64,000 bases of DNA from DASVVT01 sp036386415 (GTDB taxonomy: Bacteria > Acidobacteriota > Blastocatellia > Pyrinomonadales > Pyrinomonadaceae). The notes beneath the pieces were generated by a model. That model saw nothing but the letters and a program-made list of their open reading frames with translations. It had not been told where the DNA came from and did not search any database. The position numbers and the translations under genes are program-made. Location: positions 50,388-114,387 of the forward strand of contig DASVVT010000094.1 in assembly GCA_036386415.1 (NCBI GenBank). The letters run 5' to 3'. Shown here piece after piece: positions 44,004-52,959 of this stretch; within the stretch, counting starts at the first letter, position 1; the number at the start of each line of letters is the position of its first letter.

Positions 44004-45329
44004 ATGGATAAGTTCCGTATCACAGGCGGAATCCCGCTCAAGGGTCGCGTGGGCATAAGCGGCGCGAAGAATTCGGCGCTGCCGTGCATGGCGGCTGCCC
44101 TGCTCACGCCGGAAACCGTCACGCTGCACAACATCCCTTACGTGCGCGACATCATCACGCAACGACGCCTGCTCGAAGACATCGGCGCGACCGTGCTGAT
44201 GCCTGAGCTGCGCACGCACAAGATCACAGCCTCTCACGTAGAGCTGTTCGAAGCGCCGTACGAATTGGTCAAGACGATGCGCGCGTCCGTGCTCGCGCTG
44301 GGGCCGCTGCTCGCGCGCTTCGGCAAAGCGAGGGTTTCGCTGCCCGGCGGCTGCGCTATCGGCACGCGCCCGATTGACCTGCATCTGACGGGCTTTCAAC
44401 AACTCGGCGCAAAGGTCGGACTAGAAGCGGGCGATGTCGTGGCGCGCGTGCCCAAAGGCGGACGCCTGCGCGGAGGCTCGATTCATTTCGACAAGGTGAC
44501 GGTGACGGGCACGGAGAACTTGATGATGGCCGCTACATTGGCCGCCGGTCGCAGCACCATCCACAACGCGGCGTGCGAGCCGGAGATAGCAGACCTCGCA
44601 GAGCTTCTCAACAGCATGGGAGCACGCGTGCGCGGCGCTGGCACGCCGACCATAGAGATAGAGGGCGTCGAAGCGCTCGGCGGCGCAGAGCACACGATCA
44701 TTCCAGACCGCATCGAGACGGGCACGTTTATCATCGCGGCGGCGATCACGCGCGGCGATCTGGAGATTAAGGGCTGTCACCCTGAACACTCTGCTGCCGT
44801 CATCGCTAAGCTGCGCGAGGTCGGCGTCGAGATAGAGGAAGTCAATCAGAGCACGCTACACGTACGCTGCTGCGCGCAGGGCTTGAAGGCGCGCGATATG
44901 ACGACCGAGCCGCACCCGCGCTTCCCGACCGACATGCAGGCGCAATACATGACGCTCATGACGCAGGCCAAAGGACGCGCCAGTATTACGGAGACGATCT
45001 TCGAGAACCGTTTCATGCACGCCTCGGAGATGCAGCGCATGGGCGCGCGTATTTTCATAGAAGGCCACAGGGCTGTGGTCGAAGGCCCGACTCTGTTGAC
45101 GGGTGCGCCCGTGCAGGCTTCAGACCTGCGCGCTTCGGCATCCCTGGTGCTGGCGGGACTCGCGGCGCGCGGCGAAACCGTGATTGATCGCGTCTATCAT
45201 ATTGATCGCGGCTACGAGAAGATCGAATCAAAACTGCGCGGCCTCGGCGCAGACATCGAGCGCATCAGGGACTCGATCACCGCGCCGCTCAGTGCGCCGC
45301 AAGCAGACCTGGCCGCCGGGGTAGTATGA
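44004..45329 (+). CDS. murA: UDP-N-acetylglucosamine 1-carboxyvinyltransferase
   Basis: MurA commits UDP-GlcNAc to peptidoglycan by adding enolpyruvate. The 441-residue protein is full length with two EPSP-synthase-like domains. It has KFRITGGIPLKGRVGISGAK, Lys22-Asn23, and the fosfomycin-target cysteine in SLPGGCAIGTRP (Cys117). GAGTPTIEIEGVEALGG, DRIETGTFIIAAAI and ENRFMHASEMQRMGA are also typical. Cys117 suggests normal fosfomycin sensitivity. GGAGCGTCTTC precedes the ATG. A repeat follows four bases after its stop. Confidence 0.95.
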   Translation: MDKFRITGGIPLKGRVGISGAKNSALPCMAAALLTPETVTLHNIPYVRDIITQRRLLEDIGATVLMPELRTHKITASHVELFEAPYELVKTMRASVLALGPLLARFGKARVSLPGGCAIGTRPIDLHLTGFQQLGAKVGLEAGDVVARVPKGGRLRGGSIHFDKVTVTGTENLMMAATLAAGRSTIHNAACEPEIADLAELLNSMGARVRGAGTPTIEIEGVEALGGAEHTIIPDRIETGTFIIAAAITRGDLEIKGCHPEHSAAVIAKLREVGVEIEEVNQSTLHVRCCAQGLKARDMTTEPHPRFPTDMQAQYMTLMTQAKGRASITETIFENRFMHASEMQRMGARIFIEGHRAVVEGPTLLTGAPVQASDLRASASLVLAGLAARGETVIDRVYHIDRGYEKIESKLRGLGADIERIRDSITAPLSAPQADLAAGVV

Positions 45330-45332
45330 AAG

Positions 45333-45461
45333 CAGTAGCCAGTAGACAGTAGAAAAGAAAAGCCGTCGATGCGTTTGGATGCTGCTAATCTAAATCATAG
45401 TATGCAACATGGTAGGAACTCTGGTTTCCTACTGAATACTGTCTACTGACTACTGTCTACT
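45333..45461. repeat. CAGTAGN-type palindrome between murA and the HIT gene
   Basis: CAGTAGCCAGTAGACAGTAG (45333) pairs with a right arm ending CTGACTACTGTCTACTT (45461). The inner core 45355-45405 (AAAAGCCGTCGATGCGTTTG onward) is shared with the copies at 45862 and 50721. Confidence 0.9.
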
Positions 45462-45471
45462 TGAGAAAATT

Positions 45472-45822
45472 ATGTCTGAACAAACTTGCCTCTTTTGCCG
45501 GGTCGTCGCGGGCGAGGTTCCCGCCGACATCATTTACCAGGATGAGCGGAGCATCGCTTTTCGCGACATCAATCCGCAGGCCCCCGTGCACGTGCTCATT
45601 ATCCCGCGTGATCACATGGAATCTCTGGACGAAGCTGCGCAGCGAGATGAAGCAACGCTCGGCCACCTGCTCAGAGTCGGCGCGCGCATTGCCAACGAGC
45701 AGGGGCTCTCCGAGAGCGGCTATCGCACAGTCGTCAATACAGGTGCGGGCGCAGGCCAATCCGTCTTTCATCTACACCTGCACGTGCTCGGCGGGCGTTC
45801 GATGAGCTGGCCTCCGGGATAG
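45472..45822 (+). CDS. HIT family protein (HinT-like)
   Basis: The 116-residue protein has the histidine triad HLHLHV (His100, 102, 104) and the family core FCRVVAGEVPADIIYQDERS, FRDINPQAPVHVLIIPRDH. HinT proteins hydrolyse nucleoside phosphoramidates and related conjugates in the cytoplasm. Cys6 and Cys9 could form part of the zinc site seen in some members. A palindromic repeat ends about ten bases before the start. Confidence 0.93.
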   Translation: MSEQTCLFCRVVAGEVPADIIYQDERSIAFRDINPQAPVHVLIIPRDHMESLDEAAQRDEATLGHLLRVGARIANEQGLSESGYRTVVNTGAGAGQSVFHLHLHVLGGRSMSWPPG

Positions 45823-45828
45823 CATGAA

Positions 45829-45910
45829 AGAAGTAGACAGGAGACAGTAGTCAGTAGAACAGAAAAGCGGTTGCACCGGATGATGATGCTCATTTAAATG
45901 ATAGTAAGCC
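45829..45910. repeat. Half copy of the CAGTAGN repeat
   Basis: Only the left arm (AGTAGACAGGAGACAGTAGT onward) and the shared core (AAAAGCGGTTGCACCGGATG, 45862 on) are present. The expected right arm is missing. It lies between the converging HIT and AI-2E genes. Confidence 0.75.
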
Positions 45911-45956
45911 ACAGAGCAGCTTTCATAAAAACCTTCTTAAGTCTCTCTTTAATTCT

Positions 45957-47099
45957 TCAATCGGCCACGCTGGCCGCCTCTTCCTCCTGCTCCTCCTGCT
46001 CCAGTGCCTTCTGCTCTTGCTGTTGCTCATCCTCTGTCTTTAAGAGCGAGGTCTCGTAGCGCACGTCGCCGAAGAGTGTATCGGCGACGGCTTTGGCGAA
46101 GCCGAGGATGGCTGGGCCGAGCACTATGCCGGGAATGCCGAAGACGTAGACGCCGGAGACGAGCGCCAGCAGCATCCAGTAGAAGCTGAAGCGGCGCGCA
46201 CCGGCGCTCGCCAGTTTCGGACGCAGCAGGAGCGATGAGCCGAGCGTCATCATGATGCCGACTACGAGGTAGATTGTGGCGCTCATGTGATCCTGGCGAA
46301 AAACGAAGAGATAAATGCTGACGGGCACGTAGACTGCCCACTCACCTAGGAGCGGAAAGAAGCCGACGAGAAACGTGACGATGCCGAGCACGACCGCCAG
46401 CGGAATGCCGAAGACGAAGTTGAGCGTCATGATGACGAGCGCCTTCAGGCACTGATCTATGAAGACGGCGCGAAGGGCTCCGCGCAGCGCCCCGCCGATG
46501 TTGACCGTCAGCTTTTCGTAGAGCGGCATGTAATCGCCGGGCACGCGCACCTTGAGGTAGGCGCTGATGCGTATGCGCTGCGTCAGAATGTAGAAGACCG
46601 TGAAAAAGAAGAGGGCGAGGGAAGAGAGCAGGAGAGCCGCGCGTTTGCGCACATCCTGAATGGCTGACGCCGAACGCGTGACGCCTTCCTTGAACCCCGT
46701 TTCGAGTCCCGTGCGTATGCCCTCGCGCCCGACCGGCAGGTAATGAGAGAGCGAATCGCTGATAGCATAGAAAATGTACTCGCGTCTCTGCTCGACCAGA
46801 TTTGAATAGCTGGATAGCTCGTGCCAGGCATAACCCGTGAGCGACACGAGCGGCACGACGATGAGCGCGATGGTGATGAGCGCGCTTCCGGCACGCGCAC
46901 GCAGATGCCTTTCGAGCCACTCCTGCACGGGCAGCAGGTAGACGCCCGCGACCACCCCCAGCAGCAGCGCCACCAGCACGTGGCCGACGAGCGTGATGAA
47001 GAGACTGATGGCGAGCACGAGCATCGCGCCGTAGACGAGGATGCGCTTGGCATCGCCTACCGTCAGCTCGCTCAATCGCCTTGAATCACCTCTGGACAT
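45957..47099 (-). CDS. AI-2E family transporter (PF01594 type permease)
   Basis: The 380-residue protein has about eight membrane helices in the pattern of the YdbI/PerM family. The first helices (VYGAMLVLAISLFITLVGHV, LVALLLGVVAGVYLLPVQEW) are followed by a soluble loop and later membrane segments with VTFLVGFFPLLGEWAVYVPV. The C-terminus is a Glu/Gln-rich charged tail (about residues 350-380). Family members export AI-2, sodium/proton-coupled solutes or unknown compounds, so the substrate is open. Confidence 0.85.
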   Translation of the reverse strand: MSRGDSRRLSELTVGDAKRILVYGAMLVLAISLFITLVGHVLVALLLGVVAGVYLLPVQEWLERHLRARAGSALITIALIVVPLVSLTGYAWHELSSYSNLVEQRREYIFYAISDSLSHYLPVGREGIRTGLETGFKEGVTRSASAIQDVRKRAALLLSSLALFFFTVFYILTQRIRISAYLKVRVPGDYMPLYEKLTVNIGGALRGALRAVFIDQCLKALVIMTLNFVFGIPLAVVLGIVTFLVGFFPLLGEWAVYVPVSIYLFVFRQDHMSATIYLVVGIMMTLGSSLLLRPKLASAGARRFSFYWMLLALVSGVYVFGIPGIVLGPAILGFAKAVADTLFGDVRYETSLLKTEDEQQQEQKALEQEEQEEEAASVAD

Positions 47100-47327
47100 G
47101 AACGGCTTAAATATAGTTTGACTTCAGAGGACGAGGGGACGATCCACGCGCTCGACACGAAACCACACGAAAGAGTCCCTCTGTTCATCTCATTTCGTGT
47201 CGTTTCGTGTTACTTCGTAGATCGTTCGCACACCCTCTTTTATTCTGCAATCCAGTATTACTATAACATCCCGCCACAAAACGCTGAATTGCGCATCGCA
47301 GCAAGGCTACTCTGGTAATGCGATGGA

Positions 47328-48002
47328 TTACTTTTGAGCGAGCGTGGGCGAGGATGATGCGACGTTCGGCGTCGCCGAGAGGGTCAGCTCGATGCTCTGC
47401 ATCTCTTCTTCGGCGAAAGCCCCGACCTCGGCTACGATTGTCACTTCGAGGGCGTTATGTGGTGAATCAGACATTCCCGCGAGAGAGATTCGCGGCCCCG
47501 CCAGGAGGGTGACCGGAGAATAGTAGAGTGCGTTCCGGCTTGCTTGCGGCAAACGGGATGCCTCATTCGCGGTATCGAACGCTGCCACGTTCATAGCTTC
47601 GAAGGCATCGAGGGCGACGAACCTTCCTGTTGGGCGCGCGCCCGTGACTTTTATCCCGCGCAGTAGCTGTAGTGTTGGTGGTGTCGCCCCTCTCTGCTTT
47701 ATTGAAGCAGAGAGCGCATAACTGACGTTGGAGCGAATCTGCACTGGGATAACTATTTGCCTGGCACGATGGTCATCGATTTTTATGGAGACGACGAGAG
47801 TGTGCGCGTCCGTCTTGTGCGAGGTGACGAGCGTCGCGCCGTCTGAGAGCTGTGCGGTTGGAGATATGTTGAGCAGCACCGTGCCGCTGACCTGCCCATT
47901 GATGGTGACTGAAGACGTAGAAGAGACGGACTGCGCCTTCGTCGCGCAGGCGAGCAGAAGCAGGAGCGTCAGGGCAAAAGAGAGGCTTCTGAGCGAAAGC
48001 AT
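47328..48002 (-). CDS. Secreted protein of unknown function
   Basis: The 224-residue protein begins with a signal peptide containing a possible lipobox-like LLLACATKAQ (Cys about 19). The remainder is beta-rich and Ser/Thr/Val-rich (SVTINGQVSGTVLLNISPTA), as in pilin-like or spore-coat U-like adhesin domains. No firm match is recognised. The last residues are disordered (SATPNVASSSPTLAQK). The gene stands alone on the minus strand. Confidence 0.6.
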   Translation of the reverse strand: MLSLRSLSFALTLLLLLACATKAQSVSSTSSVTINGQVSGTVLLNISPTAQLSDGATLVTSHKTDAHTLVVSIKIDDHRARQIVIPVQIRSNVSYALSASIKQRGATPPTLQLLRGIKVTGARPTGRFVALDAFEAMNVAAFDTANEASRLPQASRNALYYSPVTLLAGPRISLAGMSDSPHNALEVTIVAEVGAFAEEEMQSIELTLSATPNVASSSPTLAQK

Positions 48003-48337
48003 AACCAGATGATGCGCCTCGGTGCGGCAAGGTCAATGAGGTGATCACGAACGGCACGCCACAACCAAGGGGGCGCGCCGGAGTTTCAATTGCTCAACTC
48101 TATCAACTCGGTTCGCTTCATAGAAAAGACGAATCGCTCGTAATTTCTACAAAGGGTTTGCCGGGCAAAGCCTATGCCATGCGGCTGATGCCAGATTTAC
48201 AGCCTGCATGCACGCCATGACCTCCCGCAGACAGGCCAGACTTCCCCTGACAGAGGCTCTTTGCCGCACCACGGCTGTAGACTTTTGCCACAACTCTGCT
48301 CTTTAAATGGAAGGAATTTTGTGGATTGTCCGCGCTC
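48003..48337. other. Intergenic region with no recognised feature
   Basis: This is the leader of the secreted-protein gene on the minus strand. It contains G-rich blocks (for example GTGCGGCAAAGAGCC on the minus strand) that reminded me of c-di-GMP riboswitches, but the GEMM consensus is not met. A small overlapping frame (48172-48363) overlaps the TPR gene and has no support. Confidence 0.3.
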
Positions 48338-49687
48338 TCATTCTGTTGCTTGCGCGCCGCCACCGCCGGTCAAGACGTACTCGACGACGTAGCGGCGTAG
48401 CTTATCCGGGTTCGCCTTGAGATAGGCCGGATAATCACGTGCGATGCCTTGATCCGGGCGGGCGAGCAGGATGTAGGCTTCGAGCAGACCGGCGTCGCTC
48501 AGCTTCAACAGGCTGGCAAGCGAAGGGTCGAGGCGCTTGATCTTTTTATCCTTCATCTGCTCCTTGAGCGAGGTGATGACCAGAGAGAGCGCATCCATCT
48601 CTTCGGCCAGACTGTGCCGGTAAACCTTCTCGTCGGGATACTGCCTGGCAAACTTTTCGGACAGCTTGCCGTCCTTGCCGCTCATCCACAAAGCGCGCGA
48701 CATGCCGTACATCAGCCATGCAGAGGAGCCGGTCTCGTCCTTCTCTTTGCCGAGCATGAGCGGGTCTATGGTGATCGTGACCTCGCCCGGCTTGGTTGAA
48801 GAGACGCTATTCGGAATATCAATCTTCGGGTGCGCGAGCGTCACCCCGTTCTTCTCCGCCCATTGCATCAGGCCATGGTGCGCGTTCTTGCTGTAAGGCT
48901 CATGTATAAACGCCTCTATGAACTTATCGAGCGCGGCCGTCATTTTCCCCTGCCTCATCAGCACGTCGCCCCAGTAGCGATACGCCGTCTCGTGATTCCC
49001 ATTAATGGCGATGGCACGCGCGAACCACTCGCCCGCCTTATCGAACTCCTCCTTCTGCGTGGCGCGGTCGGACGCGGCCACCCCCTTACGGAAATGTACG
49101 TCGCCCGTAAAGACTGCCGCCCAGTAGAGCCTGGGGTCAAATTTGAGCGCCCGCTCGTAAGCGGCGAGAGCTTCATCCATCTCGCCCTTGGCGAATGCCG
49201 CTTCCCCTTCATGCATCGCCGCGTCGGCCTCTTTCAGGTCGGAGAAGGGAATATCTGTGGTGTCTGGAGAAGAGAGCACATCGAGCGTTGACTCAGAGAG
49301 ACTACTGTTATCCCCCAGCTCGCGCGCGCGCAGGAGCACCTCGCGCGCGCGGTCGCGCGTCTTCTTTCGCTCGGCCGGGTCTTTCATCGTCGCCGTGGTG
49401 GAGTAGAGAGAGAATCCGAGTCGCGCCAGCACTGCTACGTCCGACGGGTTCGCCTTCGCCAGTTCTTCAAGCAGGGGCACGGCCTCCGTGTGCTTGTTCT
49501 GATCCCACAGCCCGAAAGCCCGCCGACGCTCCCCTTGATAATCCTCAATCATCTGTGCCGACGCACGTGTCGCCGCACACAGCGTCAGCCCAAGAGACAA
49601 CAGCGCGACCAGGCACAGCCCGATCAGTTGCTCATGACGTGTAACGAAAATCTGTTCAATGATTGAAGCGATGCTTCGAGAAGTCAT
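48338..49687 (-). CDS. Exported TPR-repeat protein
   Basis: The 449-residue protein has an N-terminal signal/anchor helix (LIGLCLVALLSLGLTLCAAT) and a series of tetratricopeptide repeats (about residues 50-260). Examples are EAVPLLEELAKANPSDVAVL, ALAAYERALKFDPRLYWAAV and AYRYWGDVLMRQGKMTAALD. The C-terminal half is helical without TPR signature. TPRs are protein-binding scaffolds; the partner is not known. AAGGAC lies eight bases before the ATG. Confidence 0.8.
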   Translation of the reverse strand: MTSRSIASIIEQIFVTRHEQLIGLCLVALLSLGLTLCAATRASAQMIEDYQGERRRAFGLWDQNKHTEAVPLLEELAKANPSDVAVLARLGFSLYSTTATMKDPAERKKTRDRAREVLLRARELGDNSSLSESTLDVLSSPDTTDIPFSDLKEADAAMHEGEAAFAKGEMDEALAAYERALKFDPRLYWAAVFTGDVHFRKGVAASDRATQKEEFDKAGEWFARAIAINGNHETAYRYWGDVLMRQGKMTAALDKFIEAFIHEPYSKNAHHGLMQWAEKNGVTLAHPKIDIPNSVSSTKPGEVTITIDPLMLGKEKDETGSSAWLMYGMSRALWMSGKDGKLSEKFARQYPDEKVYRHSLAEEMDALSLVITSLKEQMKDKKIKRLDPSLASLLKLSDAGLLEAYILLARPDQGIARDYPAYLKANPDKLRRYVVEYVLTGGGGAQATE

Positions 49688-49791
49688 TTGAAGTCGTCCT
49701 TATCAACCTTCGATGAGCGGGAAACAGAGGGGAAACGTAAGGGAAGTCTATGGATAAGCGGGGTGTGTGTCAAACCTACGGGCACGCTTCT

Positions 49792-50673
49792 TTACTCATC
49801 ATGCCTGGGTTGAGTGACCGTGATCTTTTCAGCATTCGTCATCTCTGCCGCAGCAGCTTCGTCAGGGATGCGCACCCACCCGTCAGGCGTGTGCAGGAAG
49901 TTCTCCACGGAGGTGGAAGTGAAAGCCGTGTGAGCGGGCTGCCACACGAGACGCTCGACCGTGATATGCGGGTGATCCGTGCGAATCACGTTAAATGAGT
50001 TGGCCTCGCCGCGCCCGCGTGTGGAGGTCGCTGTCCCGGCGGAAACGACGAGCGCGCTGTGCCCCGCGATCTTGTAGCGCTTGGCGGTGTGTCCCGTATG
50101 GCTGATGTGCAAGTGACCCGCCAGCAGCACGTCCGCGCCGCAACTGGCGAGCGCCTCCATAGCCATCCGCGCGCGCCCGACCAGCTCGGCTTCGTCATGT
50201 CCTTCGGGTAGCTCGAAGGGGTGATGCGTGACGATGATCTTCATCACCTCGTCGCGAAAAGAGCAGAGACGCTCGCGTATCTTCGCCACCTGGCGTTTAT
50301 TGACGCGACCGTCCTTGATCGTCAGTGAGCGCGCCGTGTTGATCCCCAGAATGGCGACCTCCTCGTCCCCGTAGAAGGGCTCAAGGTCGTTTGTGATATA
50401 GCGCCGGTATTTGTCGAGCGGTCGAAAAAAGCGTGAGAAGACGTTATAGAGCGGCACGTCATGATTACCGGGCACGACGACCTGCGGCTGTGGCAGGGCA
50501 TCCAGAAATTTACGCGCCTCCATGAACTGCCGACTCCGTGCGCGCTGCGTCAAATCGCCCGAGACAACGACCACGTCGGGCTCGATCCCCCTCACAGTGT
50601 CAACCAGCGGCTCGATGATCGAATAATCGATCCGGCCAAAATGCAGATCAGATAGATGTACGAGTGTGCGCAT
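49792..50673 (-). CDS. Calcineurin-like metallophosphoesterase
   Basis: The 293-residue protein shows all five metal motifs of the superfamily: Asp9/His11 (LSDLHFG), VVSGDLTQRA, VVPGNHDVP, VTHHPF and LLAGHLHISHTG. It resembles the cAMP phosphodiesterase CpdA/3',5'-cyclic nucleotide type of metallophosphoesterase, but the substrate is not determined by sequence alone. A CAGTAGN repeat begins about ten bases upstream of its start. Confidence 0.88.
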   Translation of the reverse strand: MRTLVHLSDLHFGRIDYSIIEPLVDTVRGIEPDVVVVSGDLTQRARSRQFMEARKFLDALPQPQVVVPGNHDVPLYNVFSRFFRPLDKYRRYITNDLEPFYGDEEVAILGINTARSLTIKDGRVNKRQVAKIRERLCSFRDEVMKIIVTHHPFELPEGHDEAELVGRARMAMEALASCGADVLLAGHLHISHTGHTAKRYKIAGHSALVVSAGTATSTRGRGEANSFNVIRTDHPHITVERLVWQPAHTAFTSTSVENFLHTPDGWVRIPDEAAAAEMTNAEKITVTQPRHDE

Positions 50674-50683
50674 GACTTCGATG

Positions 50684-50831
50684 AGTAGACAGTAGACAGT
50701 AGTCAGTAGCCAGTAGAAAGAAAAGCGGTTGATGCTTTTGGATGCTGCTCATCTAAATGACAGCAGGCTCAGTAGAAAACATTCTGTTTTTCTACTGACT
50801 ACTGGCTACTGTCTATTGACTACTGACTACT
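50684..50831. repeat. CAGTAGN-type palindrome between the lipid kinase and phosphoesterase genes
   Basis: AGTAGACAGTAGACAGTAGT onward (50684-50715) pairs with 50798-50831. The core 50721-50768 (AAAAGCGGTTGATGCTTTTG onward) matches the copies at 45355 and 45862. Its last unit encodes the final Gln and the TAG stop codon of the lipid kinase gene on the minus strand. Confidence 0.92.
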
Positions 50832-51786
50832 GCCCACCGTCTCCTTCTTCCTTCGGTACTACGACCCGCAATGCGCCGGGACGGACGCGGTAGTGGAGCG
50901 GTGTGGTCATGATCGTGACCTCGCCGTCCGTGGCGACGTGCAGGCGGCTGCGCTTCGTCTCAATCCAGATTTGAGTGCAGCACAGGGCGTCAAAATCGTT
51001 TTCGTTGCGCAAGCCTCCGAAGAGGGCGCGCCAGGCGAAGCGAAGCAAACCCAATCGTCCCGTGCGCTGCGCTACGTAAAGACTCAGCTTTCCGGCATCG
51101 AGGCAGGCGCGCGCGCCGACGTTGAAATTTTCCATCTCATATTCGTTGTTTCCGATGAAGACGAAGGGCGTGCGGCGTATCAGGTAGCGGTCATCCGTGC
51201 TCAAGCGGACATCTAAAAACGGATAGCGGCGTAGGATCGAGAGCGCCGCCCACAGGAAGGCAGGCCACTTGCCCCGCCCCAGTCGCTCCTGCTGCTTTTC
51301 ACGGTGCCGGACGATGCTCGGATAGAGTCCGAGGCTTGAGTTGTTGAGGAAGATGCGCCCGTTGACTTCCCCGACATCCACGCTTGCGACGCGGCCTTCC
51401 ATGATGCTCTCAGCCGCGCCCTCCAGGTCGAGCGGGACATGCAAATCTTTGGCGAAGTGGTTAAGCGTCCCGAGCGGCAGCACGCCGAGCGCGGTGTTAG
51501 TTCCGATGATCTCGGAGGCGACGGCGTTGATTGTTCCATCGCCGCCACCGGCGACTATCAGAGGAGTATGTTCGCGCAGGGCGCGGCGCGCCAGCTCGAC
51601 CACCTCCGGGCCGCGCTCGGCCAGTGAGATGCAAGCCTTAAAGCCACGCGACGAGAAGATGTCGCCGAGTTGTCGGCTGACAGCCTCTTTGTCATCAGCG
51701 CCGGAAGCGGCGTTGATGATGACGGCTGCTTGATGCGAGGTCATCAGGCTTGTGCGCGCGTCATCGGTTGGATAAGCGAAGACCAT
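50827..51786 (-). CDS. Diacylglycerol kinase-like lipid kinase
   Basis: From ATG 51786 (GAGGGGG six bases upstream) the product is 319 residues. The DAGK catalytic signature is LIVAGGGDGTINAVASEI, followed by ALGVLPLGTLNHFAKDLHVP, and the C-terminal lobe has FIGNNEYEMENF. Such enzymes phosphorylate diacylglycerol, undecaprenol or other lipids. The specific lipid is uncertain. The final two codons (CAG TAG) derive from a palindromic repeat. Confidence 0.87.
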   Translation of the reverse strand: MVFAYPTDDARTSLMTSHQAAVIINAASGADDKEAVSRQLGDIFSSRGFKACISLAERGPEVVELARRALREHTPLIVAGGGDGTINAVASEIIGTNTALGVLPLGTLNHFAKDLHVPLDLEGAAESIMEGRVASVDVGEVNGRIFLNNSSLGLYPSIVRHREKQQERLGRGKWPAFLWAALSILRRYPFLDVRLSTDDRYLIRRTPFVFIGNNEYEMENFNVGARACLDAGKLSLYVAQRTGRLGLLRFAWRALFGGLRNENDFDALCCTQIWIETKRSRLHVATDGEVTIMTTPLHYRVRPGALRVVVPKEEGDGGQ

Positions 51787-51889
51787 GAAAACCCCCTCGC
51801 AGCTTGCGGAAACTGAGATCACGGCTTCGGTGATCCGACGGGTTCTTCGCGGGTCGCGCCGGAGGCATTTAAATGGTGAGCCTGCTGAG

Positions 51890-51919
51890 AAGGGCGAGTC
51901 TCAACGGAAACTCGCCCTT
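51890..51919 (-). terminator. Hairpin downstream of the DUF3618-like gene
   Basis: AAGGGCGAGT (51890-51899) and ACTCGCCCTT (51910-51919) form a 10-bp stem with a 10-nt loop. T-runs are weak on either side, so the terminator role is probable but not sure. Confidence 0.5.
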
Positions 51920-52059
51920 CGTTTAGCCTGACACCCTTACGCCACTCTGCCGCAGCGCGTCCCTCGCGTCCCCTTACTTGAGACGCAAACCCTGACTCTC
52001 ATCCATGCGAAGCACAAAGCGCACAGAGAACTGCTGCGCCATTGCCGAAGGCCATGCTC

Positions 52060-52959
52060 CTAACGGGGTGAGCCGCTATAACCGCCGCCACCGCCGCTTG
52101 CACTTCCGCTGGCCTGTGAGCGGTCGGCACCCGCCGCGCCCGCAGCAGTCCCCGTGCCGTGGGCGGCGTACGCAGCGTCAGCCTGCGTGCCACTCGCGCC
52201 GGACGTTTCTCCTGTGCCGCTGCTGCTCTGGCTCTGCTGCTTGTTTGACAGATCGACGCCGAACAGGTCCTTGATCTTATTGAAGAGCATGGGCAGCACG
52301 ACCGTTTGGCCGACGTTCGATAGCTCGTTAAGGAGGCGATCCCCGAGGCTCGCGACCTCCTCTTGCAGTCGGTCATAAGCTTTCGTCTCCTTGAAGCGAT
52401 CAAGGAGGCCGGGCTTATCCGGCTCATCTGCTTCCGTTTCGCCGCCGTAGGACGGACTGTAGTCGCTGGCACTTGAAGAAGCGCCGTAGGCCGCGCCCGT
52501 GATCGCCTGCGGGGCGTAAGACGGAGCAGAGCTTCTCGCGGTCGCCGCCGTGCGGCCACCGCGCGGCGCTTCATAGAACCCTGCGGCCGTTGCGTCGGCA
52601 GTTGCGCCGCCACTCTCGTCGTAATCCTCTTCGTAACCCGTATAGTATGCTCGCTCCCCTTCGTTGCCCATCAGAGCGCCGCCGAGGCTGTAGCCGACGA
52701 TGACGCCCACCGATAGTGCGCCGACGCTCCAGGCCAGGGGTCGCCTACGATACTGTTCACGCCAATCGAGCGCCTCTGTGACGCTCTGTCTCACCGCTTG
52801 ATATTGATTTGTCACTGTGTCCTTGATCTCCGTTACGGTCTGTGAAATAGATTCGCGCGCCTCTTCCATCCGACGCTGAAGCTCCACCTTGGTGGCATCT
52901 TCATCATCGACCGCTTCATCGGCAGCGCGCGCCACTCCTAGATTTCTTTCTTCAGCCAT
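52060..52959 (-). CDS. DUF3618-like membrane-associated protein
   Basis: The 299-residue protein opens with a charged helical region (ELQRRMEEARESISQTVTEI) and one membrane helix (WSVGALSVGVIVGYSLGGAL, about 78-97). A Ser/Ala/Tyr-rich region and an amphipathic segment (LLDRFKETKAYDRLQEEVAS) follow, with a Gly/Ser-rich tail. The first part resembles DUF3618/YqjK-like proteins. It overlaps the upstream YqjE-like gene by 22 bp, so the two are co-translated. Confidence 0.65.
   Translation of the reverse strand: MAEERNLGVARAADEAVDDEDATKVELQRRMEEARESISQTVTEIKDTVTNQYQAVRQSVTEALDWREQYRRRPLAWSVGALSVGVIVGYSLGGALMGNEGERAYYTGYEEDYDESGGATADATAAGFYEAPRGGRTAATARSSAPSYAPQAITGAAYGASSSASDYSPSYGGETEADEPDKPGLLDRFKETKAYDRLQEEVASLGDRLLNELSNVGQTVVLPMLFNKIKDLFGVDLSNKQQSQSSSGTGETSGASGTQADAAYAAHGTGTAAGAAGADRSQASGSASGGGGGYSGSPR

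Noticed and set aside
48003..48337. c-di-GMP riboswitch on the minus strand
   Set aside because: Some G-rich similarity only; the GEMM core is not satisfied.
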